Assembly: GCF_001187905.1 (NCBI RefSeq)
Contig: NZ_LGIS01000033.1
Span: 124,001 to 188,000, forward strand
Length of the DNA stretch: 64,000 bases
Reading direction: 5' to 3'
From: Pantoea sp. RIT-PI-b
GTDB lineage: Bacteria; Pseudomonadota; Gammaproteobacteria; Enterobacterales; Enterobacteriaceae
Shown: one piece after another, positions 46,401 to 54,013 of the stretch
Layout of the letters: every line of letters begins with the position of its first letter
Position numbering within the stretch: position 1 is the stretch's first letter
Made by a program: the position numbers and the translations under genes
Notes under the pieces: model-generated
Told to the model about the DNA's origin: nothing
Seen by the model: only the letters and a program-made list of their open reading frames with translations
Databases searched by the model: none

Positions 46401-46794
46401 TCGGACAAATATCAGCGCCTTGTAGTTCGATATACACCTGACAGCTATTGCCACCCAGCGGTTGATCTTCCTGTCTGCCCATCCAATAGGCTTGCTGTAC
46501 CGGAGTTAATGCGATTGGCTGCGCAAGATCCTGTGTGGGAATTTCAGCGAGTGCAACTGTGCTTGCCGTTGCTTTATCGGGAAGCAGAGCAAGCCAGGCA
46601 GTGAGAGTAGGGTGCTGTTTTAACGTATCGAAACTGCAATGGACACCCTGTTTGCGCAGCAGGTTTACCGTTCTCATCAGGCCGATCGAATCGACGCCTT
46701 GCAGCAGAAGAGAGTGATTAGCCTCTAATGCCTCCACAGGCAATCCGGTTAAATTAGCCACATGATTCAATAAAAGTTCTTTGAGACGCGGCAT
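43405..46794 (-). CDS. pchE: Dihydroaeruginoate synthetase PchE (ArCP-Cy-A-PCP, no epimerase)
   Basis: The 1129-aa NRPS has an aryl carrier domain (Ser36 in GVDSIGL), a cyclisation domain (core DLLVADVLS), an adenylation domain (YTSGSTGEPKG near 690, YRTGD near 918, pocket residues D-L-Y-N...I-W for cysteine) and a carrier domain (Ser1078 in GGNSLQ). From A8 (VKVDGNRIEL) the sequence runs in about 70 residues to the A10 lysine region (ANGKVNR). The roughly 300-residue epimerase insertion of P. aeruginosa PchE, a protein of about 1440 aa, is absent. The thiazoline should therefore keep L-cysteine configuration. It loads salicylate and the first cysteine. Confidence 0.93.
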   Translation of the reverse strand: MPRLKELLLNHVANLTGLPVEALEANHSLLLQGVDSIGLMRTVNLLRKQGVHCSFDTLKQHPTLTAWLALLPDKATASTVALAEIPTQDLAQPIALTPVQQAYWMGRQEDQPLGGNSCQVYIELQGADICPKRLRRACQRLVERHLMLQVQFSAQGEQHVPVCDRIFSVEEADLRAMSANQVDVRLQQYRQQFSHYRADVEQGWPLRVALSRLPGNVARLHLNIDLLVADVLSINVLLRDMTKLYNQPDNALPPLKANFFQYQYLQGIESKQRYREAKAYWQQRLSSLPGAPALPLAQQPEMVTKPRFTRRDYLIKHHQLAILQDKTKQHGITLAVVFLTLYCEILARWSENKHFLLNVPLFNRNDLVPDVGDMVADFTTLLLLEVDFRQPASFVQRLQQLQSQLHRDIAQADYSGVEVLRDLARLEGTAPRTAPVVFALNLGEPFLPEVAEQTLGTLHWMISQTPQVWIDHQSYPTREGLLLNWDSVDSLFPAEMVSSMFSCWLARLHTLIEQEWRDVPDISLPPFTQAIRSRVNATALSIEPARLHDGFFQQAKYQPHAPAVITADRTTSYQELAQRALQIGFELRQRGVKPEDIVAINLPKGIEQIATVLGVLATGACWLPLAVDHPLARRITICQRAEVVCVITHRAEPWPESVLVYQTSELISHPHSHALKTPASGNDETLAYVIYTSGSTGEPKGVAITHRAAWNTIATLNRRFGITHEDRVLAISGLEFDLSVYDIFGLLSEGGALVMPDEDKRRDPDSWRSLAQQHAVTLWNSVPALLEMLLLTTSNQPFLPTLRQAWVSGDRVAPDLAKRLRQRIPHPVRVIAMGGATEAAIWSNAFEIMPETDSTTRVPYGYPLANQKFRVMDTHHSDCPDGVPGELWIGGVGLARGYIGDAAQTDRRFVEYQGERWYRTGDRGCYSEDGLLHFLGRQDHQVKVDGNRIELTEIESALQQLPSVIDAFCLVVNQRLEAVLTSDNQLDTAVLLATLAAKLPAYMLPSRIHTVSNLPLTANGKVNRAALEKMIAELAAQATPLTHDESPLHAQLRLMWQEILEVNVCDIRLTFFQAGGNSLQAMRLVNRINQTYGVQLSLRQFLSNATLAALATFITSTCSANTTTEEGAL

Positions 46795-48441
46795 TTATTT
46801 CTCCTCCGGATTAAAGAGAAAGGCTTGCTTTAATTTCGCACGAAGTTGTTTTTTGCTGACTTTACCGACACCGGTTAAATTAAACGCCGTAGTGAAAATA
46901 AATCGATCTGGAATTTTAAAGCTCGCCACGCCTTGTTGAGTGAGAAATTGGCGCAGTTCTGTGGCTGAGGGCGCAGGAGAATCATATAGAATGAAGGCAC
47001 AACACTGCTCGCCTAAATAATCATCATGAATGCCGACCACCGCCGCGTCTTTAACGGCGGGATGGCGCAATAAAATATCCTCAAGTTCACCGCAATCAAT
47101 TTTTTCACCACCACGGTTAATTTGATCTTTATCGCGGCCTTCAGAAATAATATCGCCATCCAGAGTAAGTCGGACTAAATCACCACTGCGATAAAAACCC
47201 TGGTCGGTAAACGATGCGGCATTAATTTCGTCAGGAGCATAATATCCACGGATAGTGTAAGGGCCGCGCGTAAGCAAGAAGCCCATTTCACCCGCGGCTA
47301 CCGCTTCGCCATGCTCATCGACAACCCGAATCTCATCTGCGGATGTCATGGGTTTTCCCTGAGTGGTTAATGCCCGCAGGGAGACATCGCCAGGCTGAGT
47401 AAAACAGATCAGGCCTTCTGCCATACCGAACACCTGCTGCAAACTGCATCCAAGCACTGGGCGAACACGTTTTGCAGCTTCATAACTCATTTTCGCGCCC
47501 CCCACCTGCAGCATCTCCAGTGAGCACAAGTTGGGCTGATAGACTTCAGCCGCATCCAGCCAGACCATAGCCAGTGGTGGTACTAACGCGGTTACCGTGA
47601 CGCGGTGTTGATCAATCAGATCAAAGCAGTGATCGGGATAGTTTTTATCGCTAATGACCACTCTTCCGCCTGCCAGCAACGTGCCAATGAAACCGGGACA
47701 GGCCAGCGGAAAATTGTGGCCCATCGGCAACACTGTCAAATACACAGTTTGAGGTCCAAAACCACAAGCCTTGATGGCAGCGCGGATATTACAGAGATAA
47801 TCCCGATGACGACGCGGAATCAATTTTGGTATGCCGGTGGTACCGCCAGAAAGTTGAAAACACGCAAGATCGTCAGGATGATGATCGGGAAGTGGGCGCT
47901 GCGGTGCGCGCTCAGCAGATAATATTTTGTACAGGGAAGCGCCTTCCGCAATGCTTATCTGCTGAATATCAGGTAACGCCCGTGCCAGACTTTGGGCAAC
48001 CTCTTTCAGCGATTCTCCATCGAATGTTTCCTGATAAAAATAGGCCTTAGCATTGGCCGCCCGGGTAAAAGCCAGAATCTCATTTTCCCTGTGCGCAGGC
48101 AGCACGAATACCGGCACAATTCCGGCGATAAAGAAGGCAAAAAGCGCCTCGACATAATTTATTGAATTCGGTAAGTGAAGGATGACTACATCACCTTTAT
48201 CGATATTCATTTCTCTGAAACGCGCCGCAAGCTGAATACCACGATCACAAAGTTGGCCGTAGGTCCGGCTTTCGTCATTGAAGCAGATTGCTATTTCATC
48301 GCGATGCGCATTTGCAATATCATGAATACATTGGGCGAATGTCTCTTCATTCCATAATCCCTGACGAAAATAATTCTCACGAGATTCCTGTGGCCATTCT
48401 GCGAGTGTATAGTGCGCAGTAAGTGAGGGGTTATTTTTCAT
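46795..48441 (-). CDS. pchD: Salicyl-AMP ligase
   Basis: From ATG 48441 the protein is 548 aa. It is an aryl-acid adenylating enzyme: P-loop SGGTTGIPKLIPR, FGMAEGLI, YRSGDLVRL, and the C-terminal lysine region GKVSKKQLR. The early YFRQGLWN motif is typical of EntE/DhbE/PchD proteins. It activates salicylate with ATP and loads the PchE aryl carrier domain. AGG lies 7 bases upstream of the chosen ATG; the upstream extension to 48489 is not family-like. It is the first gene of the pchDEFKCB operon, transcribed leftward, with all joints at overlaps or within 10 bp. Confidence 0.93.
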   Translation of the reverse strand: MKNNPSLTAHYTLAEWPQESRENYFRQGLWNEETFAQCIHDIANAHRDEIAICFNDESRTYGQLCDRGIQLAARFREMNIDKGDVVILHLPNSINYVEALFAFFIAGIVPVFVLPAHRENEILAFTRAANAKAYFYQETFDGESLKEVAQSLARALPDIQQISIAEGASLYKILSAERAPQRPLPDHHPDDLACFQLSGGTTGIPKLIPRRHRDYLCNIRAAIKACGFGPQTVYLTVLPMGHNFPLACPGFIGTLLAGGRVVISDKNYPDHCFDLIDQHRVTVTALVPPLAMVWLDAAEVYQPNLCSLEMLQVGGAKMSYEAAKRVRPVLGCSLQQVFGMAEGLICFTQPGDVSLRALTTQGKPMTSADEIRVVDEHGEAVAAGEMGFLLTRGPYTIRGYYAPDEINAASFTDQGFYRSGDLVRLTLDGDIISEGRDKDQINRGGEKIDCGELEDILLRHPAVKDAAVVGIHDDYLGEQCCAFILYDSPAPSATELRQFLTQQGVASFKIPDRFIFTTAFNLTGVGKVSKKQLRAKLKQAFLFNPEEK

Positions 48442-48529
48442 ATTTAACCTGCCAGACCTTAACGTTATTACTGAATAATTAAGGGGCAACTGCCCTGAGA
48501 TAAAATCGGTAATATTGTTATGCCTTCAG

Positions 48530-48612
48530 GTTATTAATAACAATCATCAGAACTTTAGCTGAAGAAACTAATTCTTTAGAAATTATGAAAGTCTGGACCA
48601 GTTAAAACTGGT
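48530..48612. promoter_or_regulatory. Palindromic elements in the pchD-pchR intergenic region
   Basis: GTTATTAATAAC (48530-48541) is a perfect 12-bp palindrome. ACCAGTT-AA-AACTGGT (48597-48612) is a perfect 7-bp inverted repeat. They lie 89-171 bp upstream of the pchD start, in the pchD promoter region, and are candidates for regulator binding. The 304-bp stretch 48442-48745 holds no gene. Confidence 0.4.
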
Positions 48613-48701
48613 AACCCATTTTCATTATGCGGTTAATAACATCAGATATTAAATTTTCAACAGCTAAAGTGATAGACAGGTATTTACATTCCCTTTACAG
48701 T

Positions 48702-48720
48702 GAGAATGATTATCAATACC
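48702..48720. promoter_or_regulatory. Fur box upstream of pchR
   Basis: GAGAATGATTATCAATACC matches the 19-bp Fur consensus GATAATGATAATCATTATC at 15 positions, and lies 26 bp upstream of the pchR start. Iron-loaded Fur would repress pchR and so the whole locus. Confidence 0.8.
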
Positions 48721-48745
48721 ATTTTTCGCATAAGGGAGTTCGACG

Positions 48746-49639
48746 ATGGAGCGACAACAGCGGGGCATGAAAGAGCGAGTTGAAAGCGGTGCACAGATCC
48801 TACTGAATGGCGATATTGCGCTGACCAGCGGCAGTGTAAAACCGCAACGTGCCATCTGGCACGATGAACAGCTTCATCTCGGCTTGAAAGTCATCATCAT
48901 TGAAAGCGGTGAATTGTTGTGCCGCTTCCCCCAGCAAAAAGAGTTACATATTAAGGGACCTGCGCTGTGCGCTATCTGGAATCAGGATATCGCACAGGCC
49001 AGCCAGTGTTTTCTTCCGGGTGCGGACCTGCGTTTCACTGCCGTTAATCTCTCCACTAACTCATTAAGTCAGTATCTGTGTGAGGATTCAATGAGCCGGT
49101 TAGAGGCAGGTATGCATCTCGATCTGTCTGCTAAATCTAAAATGCGCGTACAGGCCGCGCCAAAATGCCTGTGTGGACTTAAAGCCCAGCTTTTTACCAA
49201 CCCTCTTGAGGGCGTTGCCCGTCAGCTCTATATGACGGGCAAAGCACTGGAGATCGTAGCGCATACCCTTGACAGTTTGAGTGCGAAAAATGGCGCGATT
49301 GAACCCGCGATGCCGCGTTTGAGTAGCGGTGATATCGCACGTTTGCACGATGTCAAAACGCTGCTGGCCGAGCGGATTGATTCACCGCCCTCGATTACAG
49401 AAATCAGCGCGCTGGTGGGTCTCAACACGCGTAAACTCACCACCGGGTTCAGACGATTATTTGATCAAAGCATATATGGCTATCTTCAGACACTTCGACT
49501 GGAAACCGCATGGCACATGCTCTCAAGCGGAGAAGCCAGCGTGTCGTCAGTGGCTTATCAGGTAGGCTATTCACCGGCTCATCTGTCGGTCGCATTTCGC
49601 AAGAAATACGGCTTTGCGCCTAAGGATATGCGGTGCTGA
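48746..49639 (+). CDS. pchR: AraC-family regulator PchR
   Basis: The 297-aa protein has a variable N-terminal ligand domain and a C-terminal AraC HTH pair (PPSITEISALVGLNTRKLTTGFRRLFDQSIYGYLQTLRLE; VSSVAYQVGYSPAHLSVAFRKKYGFAPK), as in PchR and YbtA, which activate siderophore genes when ferric siderophore is present. It is divergent from pchD and preceded by a Fur box. The N-terminal domain may be tuned to the enantiomer produced; this is an inference from known stereospecificity of PchR proteins. Confidence 0.9.
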   Translation: MERQQRGMKERVESGAQILLNGDIALTSGSVKPQRAIWHDEQLHLGLKVIIIESGELLCRFPQQKELHIKGPALCAIWNQDIAQASQCFLPGADLRFTAVNLSTNSLSQYLCEDSMSRLEAGMHLDLSAKSKMRVQAAPKCLCGLKAQLFTNPLEGVARQLYMTGKALEIVAHTLDSLSAKNGAIEPAMPRLSSGDIARLHDVKTLLAERIDSPPSITEISALVGLNTRKLTTGFRRLFDQSIYGYLQTLRLETAWHMLSSGEASVSSVAYQVGYSPAHLSVAFRKKYGFAPKDMRC

Positions 49640-49687
49640 AGAGAAAGTGGACGAGATAATCATATGTTGGTTGATTAAGTACAAAAC

Positions 49688-49771
49688 CCTGCCAAAACGG
49701 CTGTGCAGAACATCCAGCAGCATTGATTTGTCGAGGCTCAGCTCGTCAATGAGTTTCTTAATGTCAATAAC
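49688..49771 (-). pseudogene. IS3-family transposase OrfA remnant
   Basis: On the minus strand the frame reads IKKLIDELSLDKSMLLDVL, the coiled-coil end of OrfA in IS3-family elements of the IS407-like groups (LKxLVADLSLDKxMLQDVL). Only about 25 codons remain. It lies just outside the pchR end of the siderophore locus, opposite the OrfB remnant at 28837-28959. The rest of 49640-49987 holds no gene. Confidence 0.65.
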
Positions 49772-49839
49772 GGTTTATAAGTGATCCACTTTTGGCACGA
49801 AGCAGACATTGCACAGCAGCTCCGCTATGAGTGAAAAGC
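49764..49839. repeat. Imperfect repeat pair, left copy
   Basis: A 28-bp segment (49764-49791) matches 50954-50981 at 25 positions. A 29-bp segment (49811-49839) matches 50911-50939 at 25 positions. The two segments are in opposite order in the two copies. They bracket the alpha/beta hydrolase gene. Confidence 0.55.
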
Positions 49840-49987
49840 GAACTCATGTTTATCCTGGCAGCGCGGAACTGTTACCAGCACTTGCCAAAGTCTTTGTATC
49901 CGTTCCTTAATAATTTTATCTTTTATAATAAACCCTTCTGTAAGCTAACCCGGTTCATCAGGGATAAAAATAACAAGGACTAAACTC

Positions 49988-50899
49988 ATGCCTACCGCAA
50001 CTATTCGTGCCACGCTTGGAGGGACTCTTTTATTGATGTCAGTCTTAGTCTCAGCGTCCGCAACTCAGTCTATGTCCCTACCTGCAGAGCATCCGAACTC
50101 GCAGCGTATCTCTGTACAGACGCATGGCTCAGGAGCGGATGTCATACTAATTCCGGGGTTGGCATCGTCACGCGAAGTTTGGGCCGATTTAGCATCAGGT
50201 TTACGTAAGAGCCACCGCATTCATCTTGTTGAGCTTGCGGGCTTTGCGAGTACGCCTGCCATTGCCAATCCTGACGGGAAGGTCATCGCTCCGGCAGTTG
50301 ATGCCATCGCTGATTACATTCAAAGCCAGCACATCAAAGCACCGGTAATTATTGGCCATTCTCTTGGGGGAGAAATAGCAATAATGCTGGCGGCCCGTCA
50401 TCCCGACCTGGTCGGTCGTTTGATGATCGTCGATGCGTTGCCGTTCTATATGCTGATGATTGATCCTGCGGCGATCAGCGAAACTGCTGCCCCACGTGCT
50501 ACTGCTACGCGGGATTGGCTACTGGGGCTGTCGCCGGAGCAAATGGCAGAGTTTCAGAAAACATCCATAGCCCGTCTGGCTAAGACCGAGTCGGAGAGGC
50601 CAGCTTTGGTGACGGCGGGGATTAATTCTGATCGCAAAACAGTGGCGGATGCCGTGTATGAATTAATGATTACCGATCTGCGTCCCGAACTTGGTCGCAT
50701 TAAAGCGCCGATTGAGGTCATGTACGCATATGACACCTTATTCGGGATTCCTGCCGCCAGCGTCGATGCGATGTACCGTCAGGCCTATGCTTCTGCGCCA
50801 GATATTCATTTCACACGTATCGATAACAGTTTTCACTTTATTATGCTGGATCAGCCAGAACGGTTTTCCAACGAAGTAGAGTCATTCTTAAATCAATAG
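49988..50899 (+). CDS. Secreted alpha/beta hydrolase
   Basis: A 303-aa protein with an N-terminal signal sequence (hydrophobic residues about 8-25), then VILIPGLASSREVWADL (oxyanion region), nucleophile Ser in IIGHSLGGEIAI, and a C-terminal His in DNSFHFIMLDQP. It should be exported to the periplasm or beyond. AAGGA precedes the ATG at 49988. The substrate is unknown. Related repeats flank the gene on both sides, so it may have been acquired as a unit. Confidence 0.8.
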   Translation: MPTATIRATLGGTLLLMSVLVSASATQSMSLPAEHPNSQRISVQTHGSGADVILIPGLASSREVWADLASGLRKSHRIHLVELAGFASTPAIANPDGKVIAPAVDAIADYIQSQHIKAPVIIGHSLGGEIAIMLAARHPDLVGRLMIVDALPFYMLMIDPAAISETAAPRATATRDWLLGLSPEQMAEFQKTSIARLAKTESERPALVTAGINSDRKTVADAVYELMITDLRPELGRIKAPIEVMYAYDTLFGIPAASVDAMYRQAYASAPDIHFTRIDNSFHFIMLDQPERFSNEVESFLNQ

Positions 50900-50910
50900 A
50901 TGCTGCTGCT

Positions 50911-50981
50911 GCACATCAGCTCGGCTGTGAGAGAAAAGCAGCCGCTCTTGTTTTCAATAACGATGTATAAGTTATCCACTT
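50911..50981. repeat. Imperfect repeat pair, right copy
   Basis: Partner of the segments at 49764-49839, with 25/28 and 25/29 identities counted by eye. It lies in the 182-bp gap after the hydrolase stop codon. Confidence 0.55.
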
Positions 50982-51081
50982 ACCACTGTAGGTGATGAAT
51001 AATTAGGGGGAGATGGGATTTTAAATAATAACATAACCGTTTTAGAGAACGGATTGATATAGGCGACCCAAACGCTCAATA

Positions 51082-51660
51082 TTATTTAACATGTGCAGAA
51101 ACAACCTGTGAAGACATTTTTGCTGTTTCTATTAGTCTGCGTTGAGACATGCCCTGATAGGCTGCAGCAGATAACCCTTTCAATGTCACCACAATAAAGT
51201 CTGTAAGGCATTCAGCTGATTGTGGACACTTAGCCATAAGCCAGTTATGAATGGCTGTAGTTCCTGGCTGAGCTATCTTACAGGCGACTTCCCGGGCATC
51301 TTTATCATCAGCGCGCATGCCCTCAGTAACCAAACAACCACGCTGATGCGCATGACGCCCGTATTGTCTGGCTGCTGCAATAAGCAAAGCTTCCACACCT
51401 GCCGCAACAGATTTCTCGGGTGATAAAAGTTTATCTAGAGGAAGCGCGCTCTCCTGTGCGTAACGTTCCAGTGTCCTCTGGTATAAACCCACCTTACTGC
51501 CATACGCAGCATAAAAACTGGGTGGCTTAATGTTCAACGCCTGAGTCAGGTCAGCAATGCTCACTGCGTCAAAGCCATGTTCATGAAATAGCGCCTGTGC
51601 AATGGCCACACCAGCCTCGCGATCAAAAGCAGGGCGTCGCTGCCTGTTTATCTGTGTCAT
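51082..51660 (-). CDS. TetR-family repressor
   Basis: The 192-aa protein has a TetR N-terminal HTH (AQALFHEHGFDAVSIADLTQALNIKPPSFYAAYGSKVGLYQRTLERY) and a C-terminal ligand domain with RGCLVTEG. It is divergent from an SDR gene. Two copies of an 18-bp operator lie in the shared promoter, one over each expected transcription start. It is likely a repressor of the SDR and of itself, released by an unknown small molecule. Confidence 0.9.
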   Translation of the reverse strand: MTQINRQRRPAFDREAGVAIAQALFHEHGFDAVSIADLTQALNIKPPSFYAAYGSKVGLYQRTLERYAQESALPLDKLLSPEKSVAAGVEALLIAAARQYGRHAHQRGCLVTEGMRADDKDAREVACKIAQPGTTAIHNWLMAKCPQSAECLTDFIVVTLKGLSAAAYQGMSQRRLIETAKMSSQVVSAHVK

Positions 51661-51681
51661 CTCGCCTCCTGAATGCTATTT

Positions 51682-51807
51682 ATATAGTAATCGCTAAATG
51701 ATAAAGCATCAAAGGTTAAATTTATGTAATTGAATTTAATCGATTTATAAATAGTCATTAAAATAAAGCTTGTGCATGAATCTTTTTCTATGTAGTGATC
51801 ACTACAT
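51682..51807. promoter_or_regulatory. Two TetR operators between tetR-like and SDR genes
   Basis: ATGTAGTGATCACTACAT (51790-51807) is a perfect 18-bp palindrome 31 bp before the SDR start. ATATAGTAATCGCTAAAT (51682-51699) matches it at 14 of 18 positions, and lies 22 bp before the repressor start. A further half-site ATCACTAC is at 51813-51820. Confidence 0.8.
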
Positions 51808-51838
51808 GTTCAATCACTACCAGAAAGGAAACATCACC

Positions 51839-52585
51839 ATGCCTCAGTCATTCCAGAACAAAATCGCAGTTGTAACCGGTGCGTCATCCGGCATCGGTCT
51901 GGGTATCGCGCAAGAGCTTGCCGCACGCGGTGCAACCGTAATCATTACTGGCCGAAATAAAAATAAACTTGAGTCGGCAGTCAGTACGTTAGGCCCTGAT
52001 GCGAGTCAGGTTCAGCTGGATGTATCAAGCCTCCCCGATCTGGATACATTTTATGAGCAGATTAAATCCCGATTTGGTCGCATTGATATTTTAATCGCTA
52101 ATGCTGGCATGGGAGAAATTGAACCACTCGGGCAAATTACTCCCGAGAAGTTTGATCGCCAGTTCACCACCAACGTAAGAGGTATTACATTTACCGTGCA
52201 GAAAGCCTTACCGCTGATGAAACCCGGTAGCAGCATTGTTATTACAGGATCGACGGCCTCAATTAATCCCGGGGAGGGGATGAGTATTTATGGCGGTACC
52301 AAGGCCGCATTACGCGCAATGGTACGTAGCTGGATACTGGATATCAAAGGTTCAGGCGTTCGCATAAATGTTCTCAGTCCGGGCCCGGTTGATACACAGT
52401 CTTTACGCGACTTCCTGCCACAGCCTGTGGACGTAATTTTGCAATCGTTAAGAGACCGCAGCCCAATTGGGCGCATTGGGAAGATAAGCGAAATTGCAAA
52501 AGCGGTTGCTTTCCTTGCCAGTGAGGATGCCGCCTATATCAATGGCGCTGAAATATTTTCTGATGGCGGTGCATCGCAGATCTAA
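51839..52585 (+). CDS. Short-chain dehydrogenase/reductase
   Basis: From ATG 51839 (RBS AAAGGAAA) it is 248 aa. SDR motifs are TGASSGIGLGIA (cofactor), NAG in IANAGMGE, catalytic Ser in ITGSTASINP and YGGTK (Tyr-Lys). The C-terminal FSDGGASQI is classical. It is an NAD(P)-dependent oxidoreductase of unknown substrate, under the palindromic TetR operator. The longer ORF from 51770 runs through the operator and is rejected. Confidence 0.9.
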   Translation: MPQSFQNKIAVVTGASSGIGLGIAQELAARGATVIITGRNKNKLESAVSTLGPDASQVQLDVSSLPDLDTFYEQIKSRFGRIDILIANAGMGEIEPLGQITPEKFDRQFTTNVRGITFTVQKALPLMKPGSSIVITGSTASINPGEGMSIYGGTKAALRAMVRSWILDIKGSGVRINVLSPGPVDTQSLRDFLPQPVDVILQSLRDRSPIGRIGKISEIAKAVAFLASEDAAYINGAEIFSDGGASQI

Positions 52586-52793
52586 TATTTTTAATGTATC
52601 GCAGAGGCTAACAATTATATCTCATCTGCCGAGTGACGTTGTTCATCATTTAATGTGAGCAATACATTTGCTGCACTGCTGGGCTGAAGGTGTCAATTAC
52701 ACGCTTTCTGTGTCTGCTATCAAATAAAGTTAATTATACCCGTTCGCTTTTAAAAGAATGTGGAATTTAATCCTATCCTGAGGAGTTCTAATC

Positions 52794-53285
52794 ATGACTA
52801 ACTTTAACAAAGTTGAAAATATTCAAAATTATATCGATGAATTACAAATACAGCGTTTGCTGGCTATCTATGTTCACAATCTGGATGATGGGAAATTTGC
52901 CGAAAACGCTGAATTGTTCCAGCATTCCGAATTTATCGTTTTAAGTGATACTGCGCAGGGTCGCGAAGAAGTTGAACAATTTCTTATCCATGGCGTTCAG
53001 CGCCATGAAGACGGAACGCCCCGGACGTCGCATAACGTTTCTAATGCACTGATAGACATCTCGCCGGCCGGTGATACAGCAACGAGCGTCAGCTATTTCA
53101 CCGTTCATCAGGAGTTGGATGGATTTTCATTGCAGCCAATTTGCACTGGACGCTATTTCGACAGTTTTGAGAAACATGACGGTCAGTGGCGCTTCACATC
53201 CCGCAACGTTGTTCCGCGTTTGATGGGTAATCTTCAGTTCCATGTTGGCAACTCTGCCGCCCGTTCACAGGCTGAGGAGGCGTAG
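52794..53285 (+). CDS. SnoaL-like (NTF2-fold) protein
   Basis: A 163-aa protein of the nuclear transport factor 2/SnoaL_4 type: IQRLLAIYVHNLDDGKFAENAELF at the start and GRYFDSFEKHDGQWRFTSRNVV near the end, typical of this fold. The RBS is TGAGGAG. Members are dehydratases, isomerases or lipocalin-like small-molecule binders. The stop overlaps the GTG start of the next SDR by one base, so the two are translated together. Confidence 0.8.
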   Translation: MTNFNKVENIQNYIDELQIQRLLAIYVHNLDDGKFAENAELFQHSEFIVLSDTAQGREEVEQFLIHGVQRHEDGTPRTSHNVSNALIDISPAGDTATSVSYFTVHQELDGFSLQPICTGRYFDSFEKHDGQWRFTSRNVVPRLMGNLQFHVGNSAARSQAEEA

Positions 53286-54013
53286 TGGACACTAATAAGA
53301 ACGCTCTCGTTACCGGAGCCAATAAAGGTATTGGTTTTGCAATCGTCAAAGGTCTGGCAAAGGCCGGTATGACGGTCTGGATGGGCGCGCGCAACCGCAG
53401 GCGGGGTGAAGAAGCCGTTGAACGCTTAATCCAGGAAGGTCTTGACGTCAGACTACTTGAACTGGATGTCTCGGATGAAGCAAGCGTGGCCAATGCCGTT
53501 AATGAACTCTCGCGTAAAGTCGCATCACTTGATGTCCTTATTAATAATGCCGGCATCATCAATGATATTCATACCCCCCCAAGCCAGGTCAGTATTGAGG
53601 ATATAAAAGCGGTGTATGAAGTTAATCTGTTTGGCCCGATTCGGGTGACACAGGCGTGCCTACCTCTGCTTAAAGCGTCCAGCAATGCCCGGATTGTCAT
53701 GATGGGCAGCGGCGTAGGATCCTTAACGCTAATTACCGATCCGACTTCAATATATTCAAGCGTAAACCTGCTAGGTTACACCTCTTCAAAGGTTGCTCTG
53801 AACGCTGTTACCGTTTCATTCGCGAAAGAAATCGAACCTATGGGTATTAAAGTCAATGCCGTTGAACCCGGACATGTGCAGACCGATTTAAATGGCAATA
53901 CGGGTTTTCTGACGCCAGATGAAGGAGCCATTACGGCCATAAAAATGGCATTAACGGAATCAGATGGGCCGACGGGTGGTTTTTTTGGTAGCCATGGTCG
54001 TCAGCCCTGGTAG
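53285..54013 (+). CDS. Short-chain dehydrogenase/reductase
   Basis: The 242-aa protein has TGANKGIGFAI, NNAG in LINNAGIIND, Ser in MGSGVGSLT, and a catalytic Tyr-Lys in GYTSSKVAL. The N-terminus resembles carbonyl reductase-like SDRs. It starts with GTG overlapping the SnoaL-like stop. Together with the SDR at 51839 it suggests a two-reductase pathway with a SnoaL-like accessory protein. A role in modifying a carbonyl or quinone compound is only a guess. Confidence 0.88.
   Translation: MDTNKNALVTGANKGIGFAIVKGLAKAGMTVWMGARNRRRGEEAVERLIQEGLDVRLLELDVSDEASVANAVNELSRKVASLDVLINNAGIINDIHTPPSQVSIEDIKAVYEVNLFGPIRVTQACLPLLKASSNARIVMMGSGVGSLTLITDPTSIYSSVNLLGYTSSKVALNAVTVSFAKEIEPMGIKVNAVEPGHVQTDLNGNTGFLTPDEGAITAIKMALTESDGPTGGFFGSHGRQPW

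Noticed and set aside
43405..46794. Missing PchE epimerase domain as a sequencing or assembly error
   Set aside because: The frame is continuous from A8 through A10 to the carrier domain, with the family motifs in place, and the PchK-type reductase independently predicts an epimerase-free PchE.
38000..48441. Yersiniabactin locus
   Set aside because: There is no HMWP1-type polyketide/NRPS hybrid. The two synthetases have the PchE and PchF domain order, and the last carries MT and TE after a single A domain.
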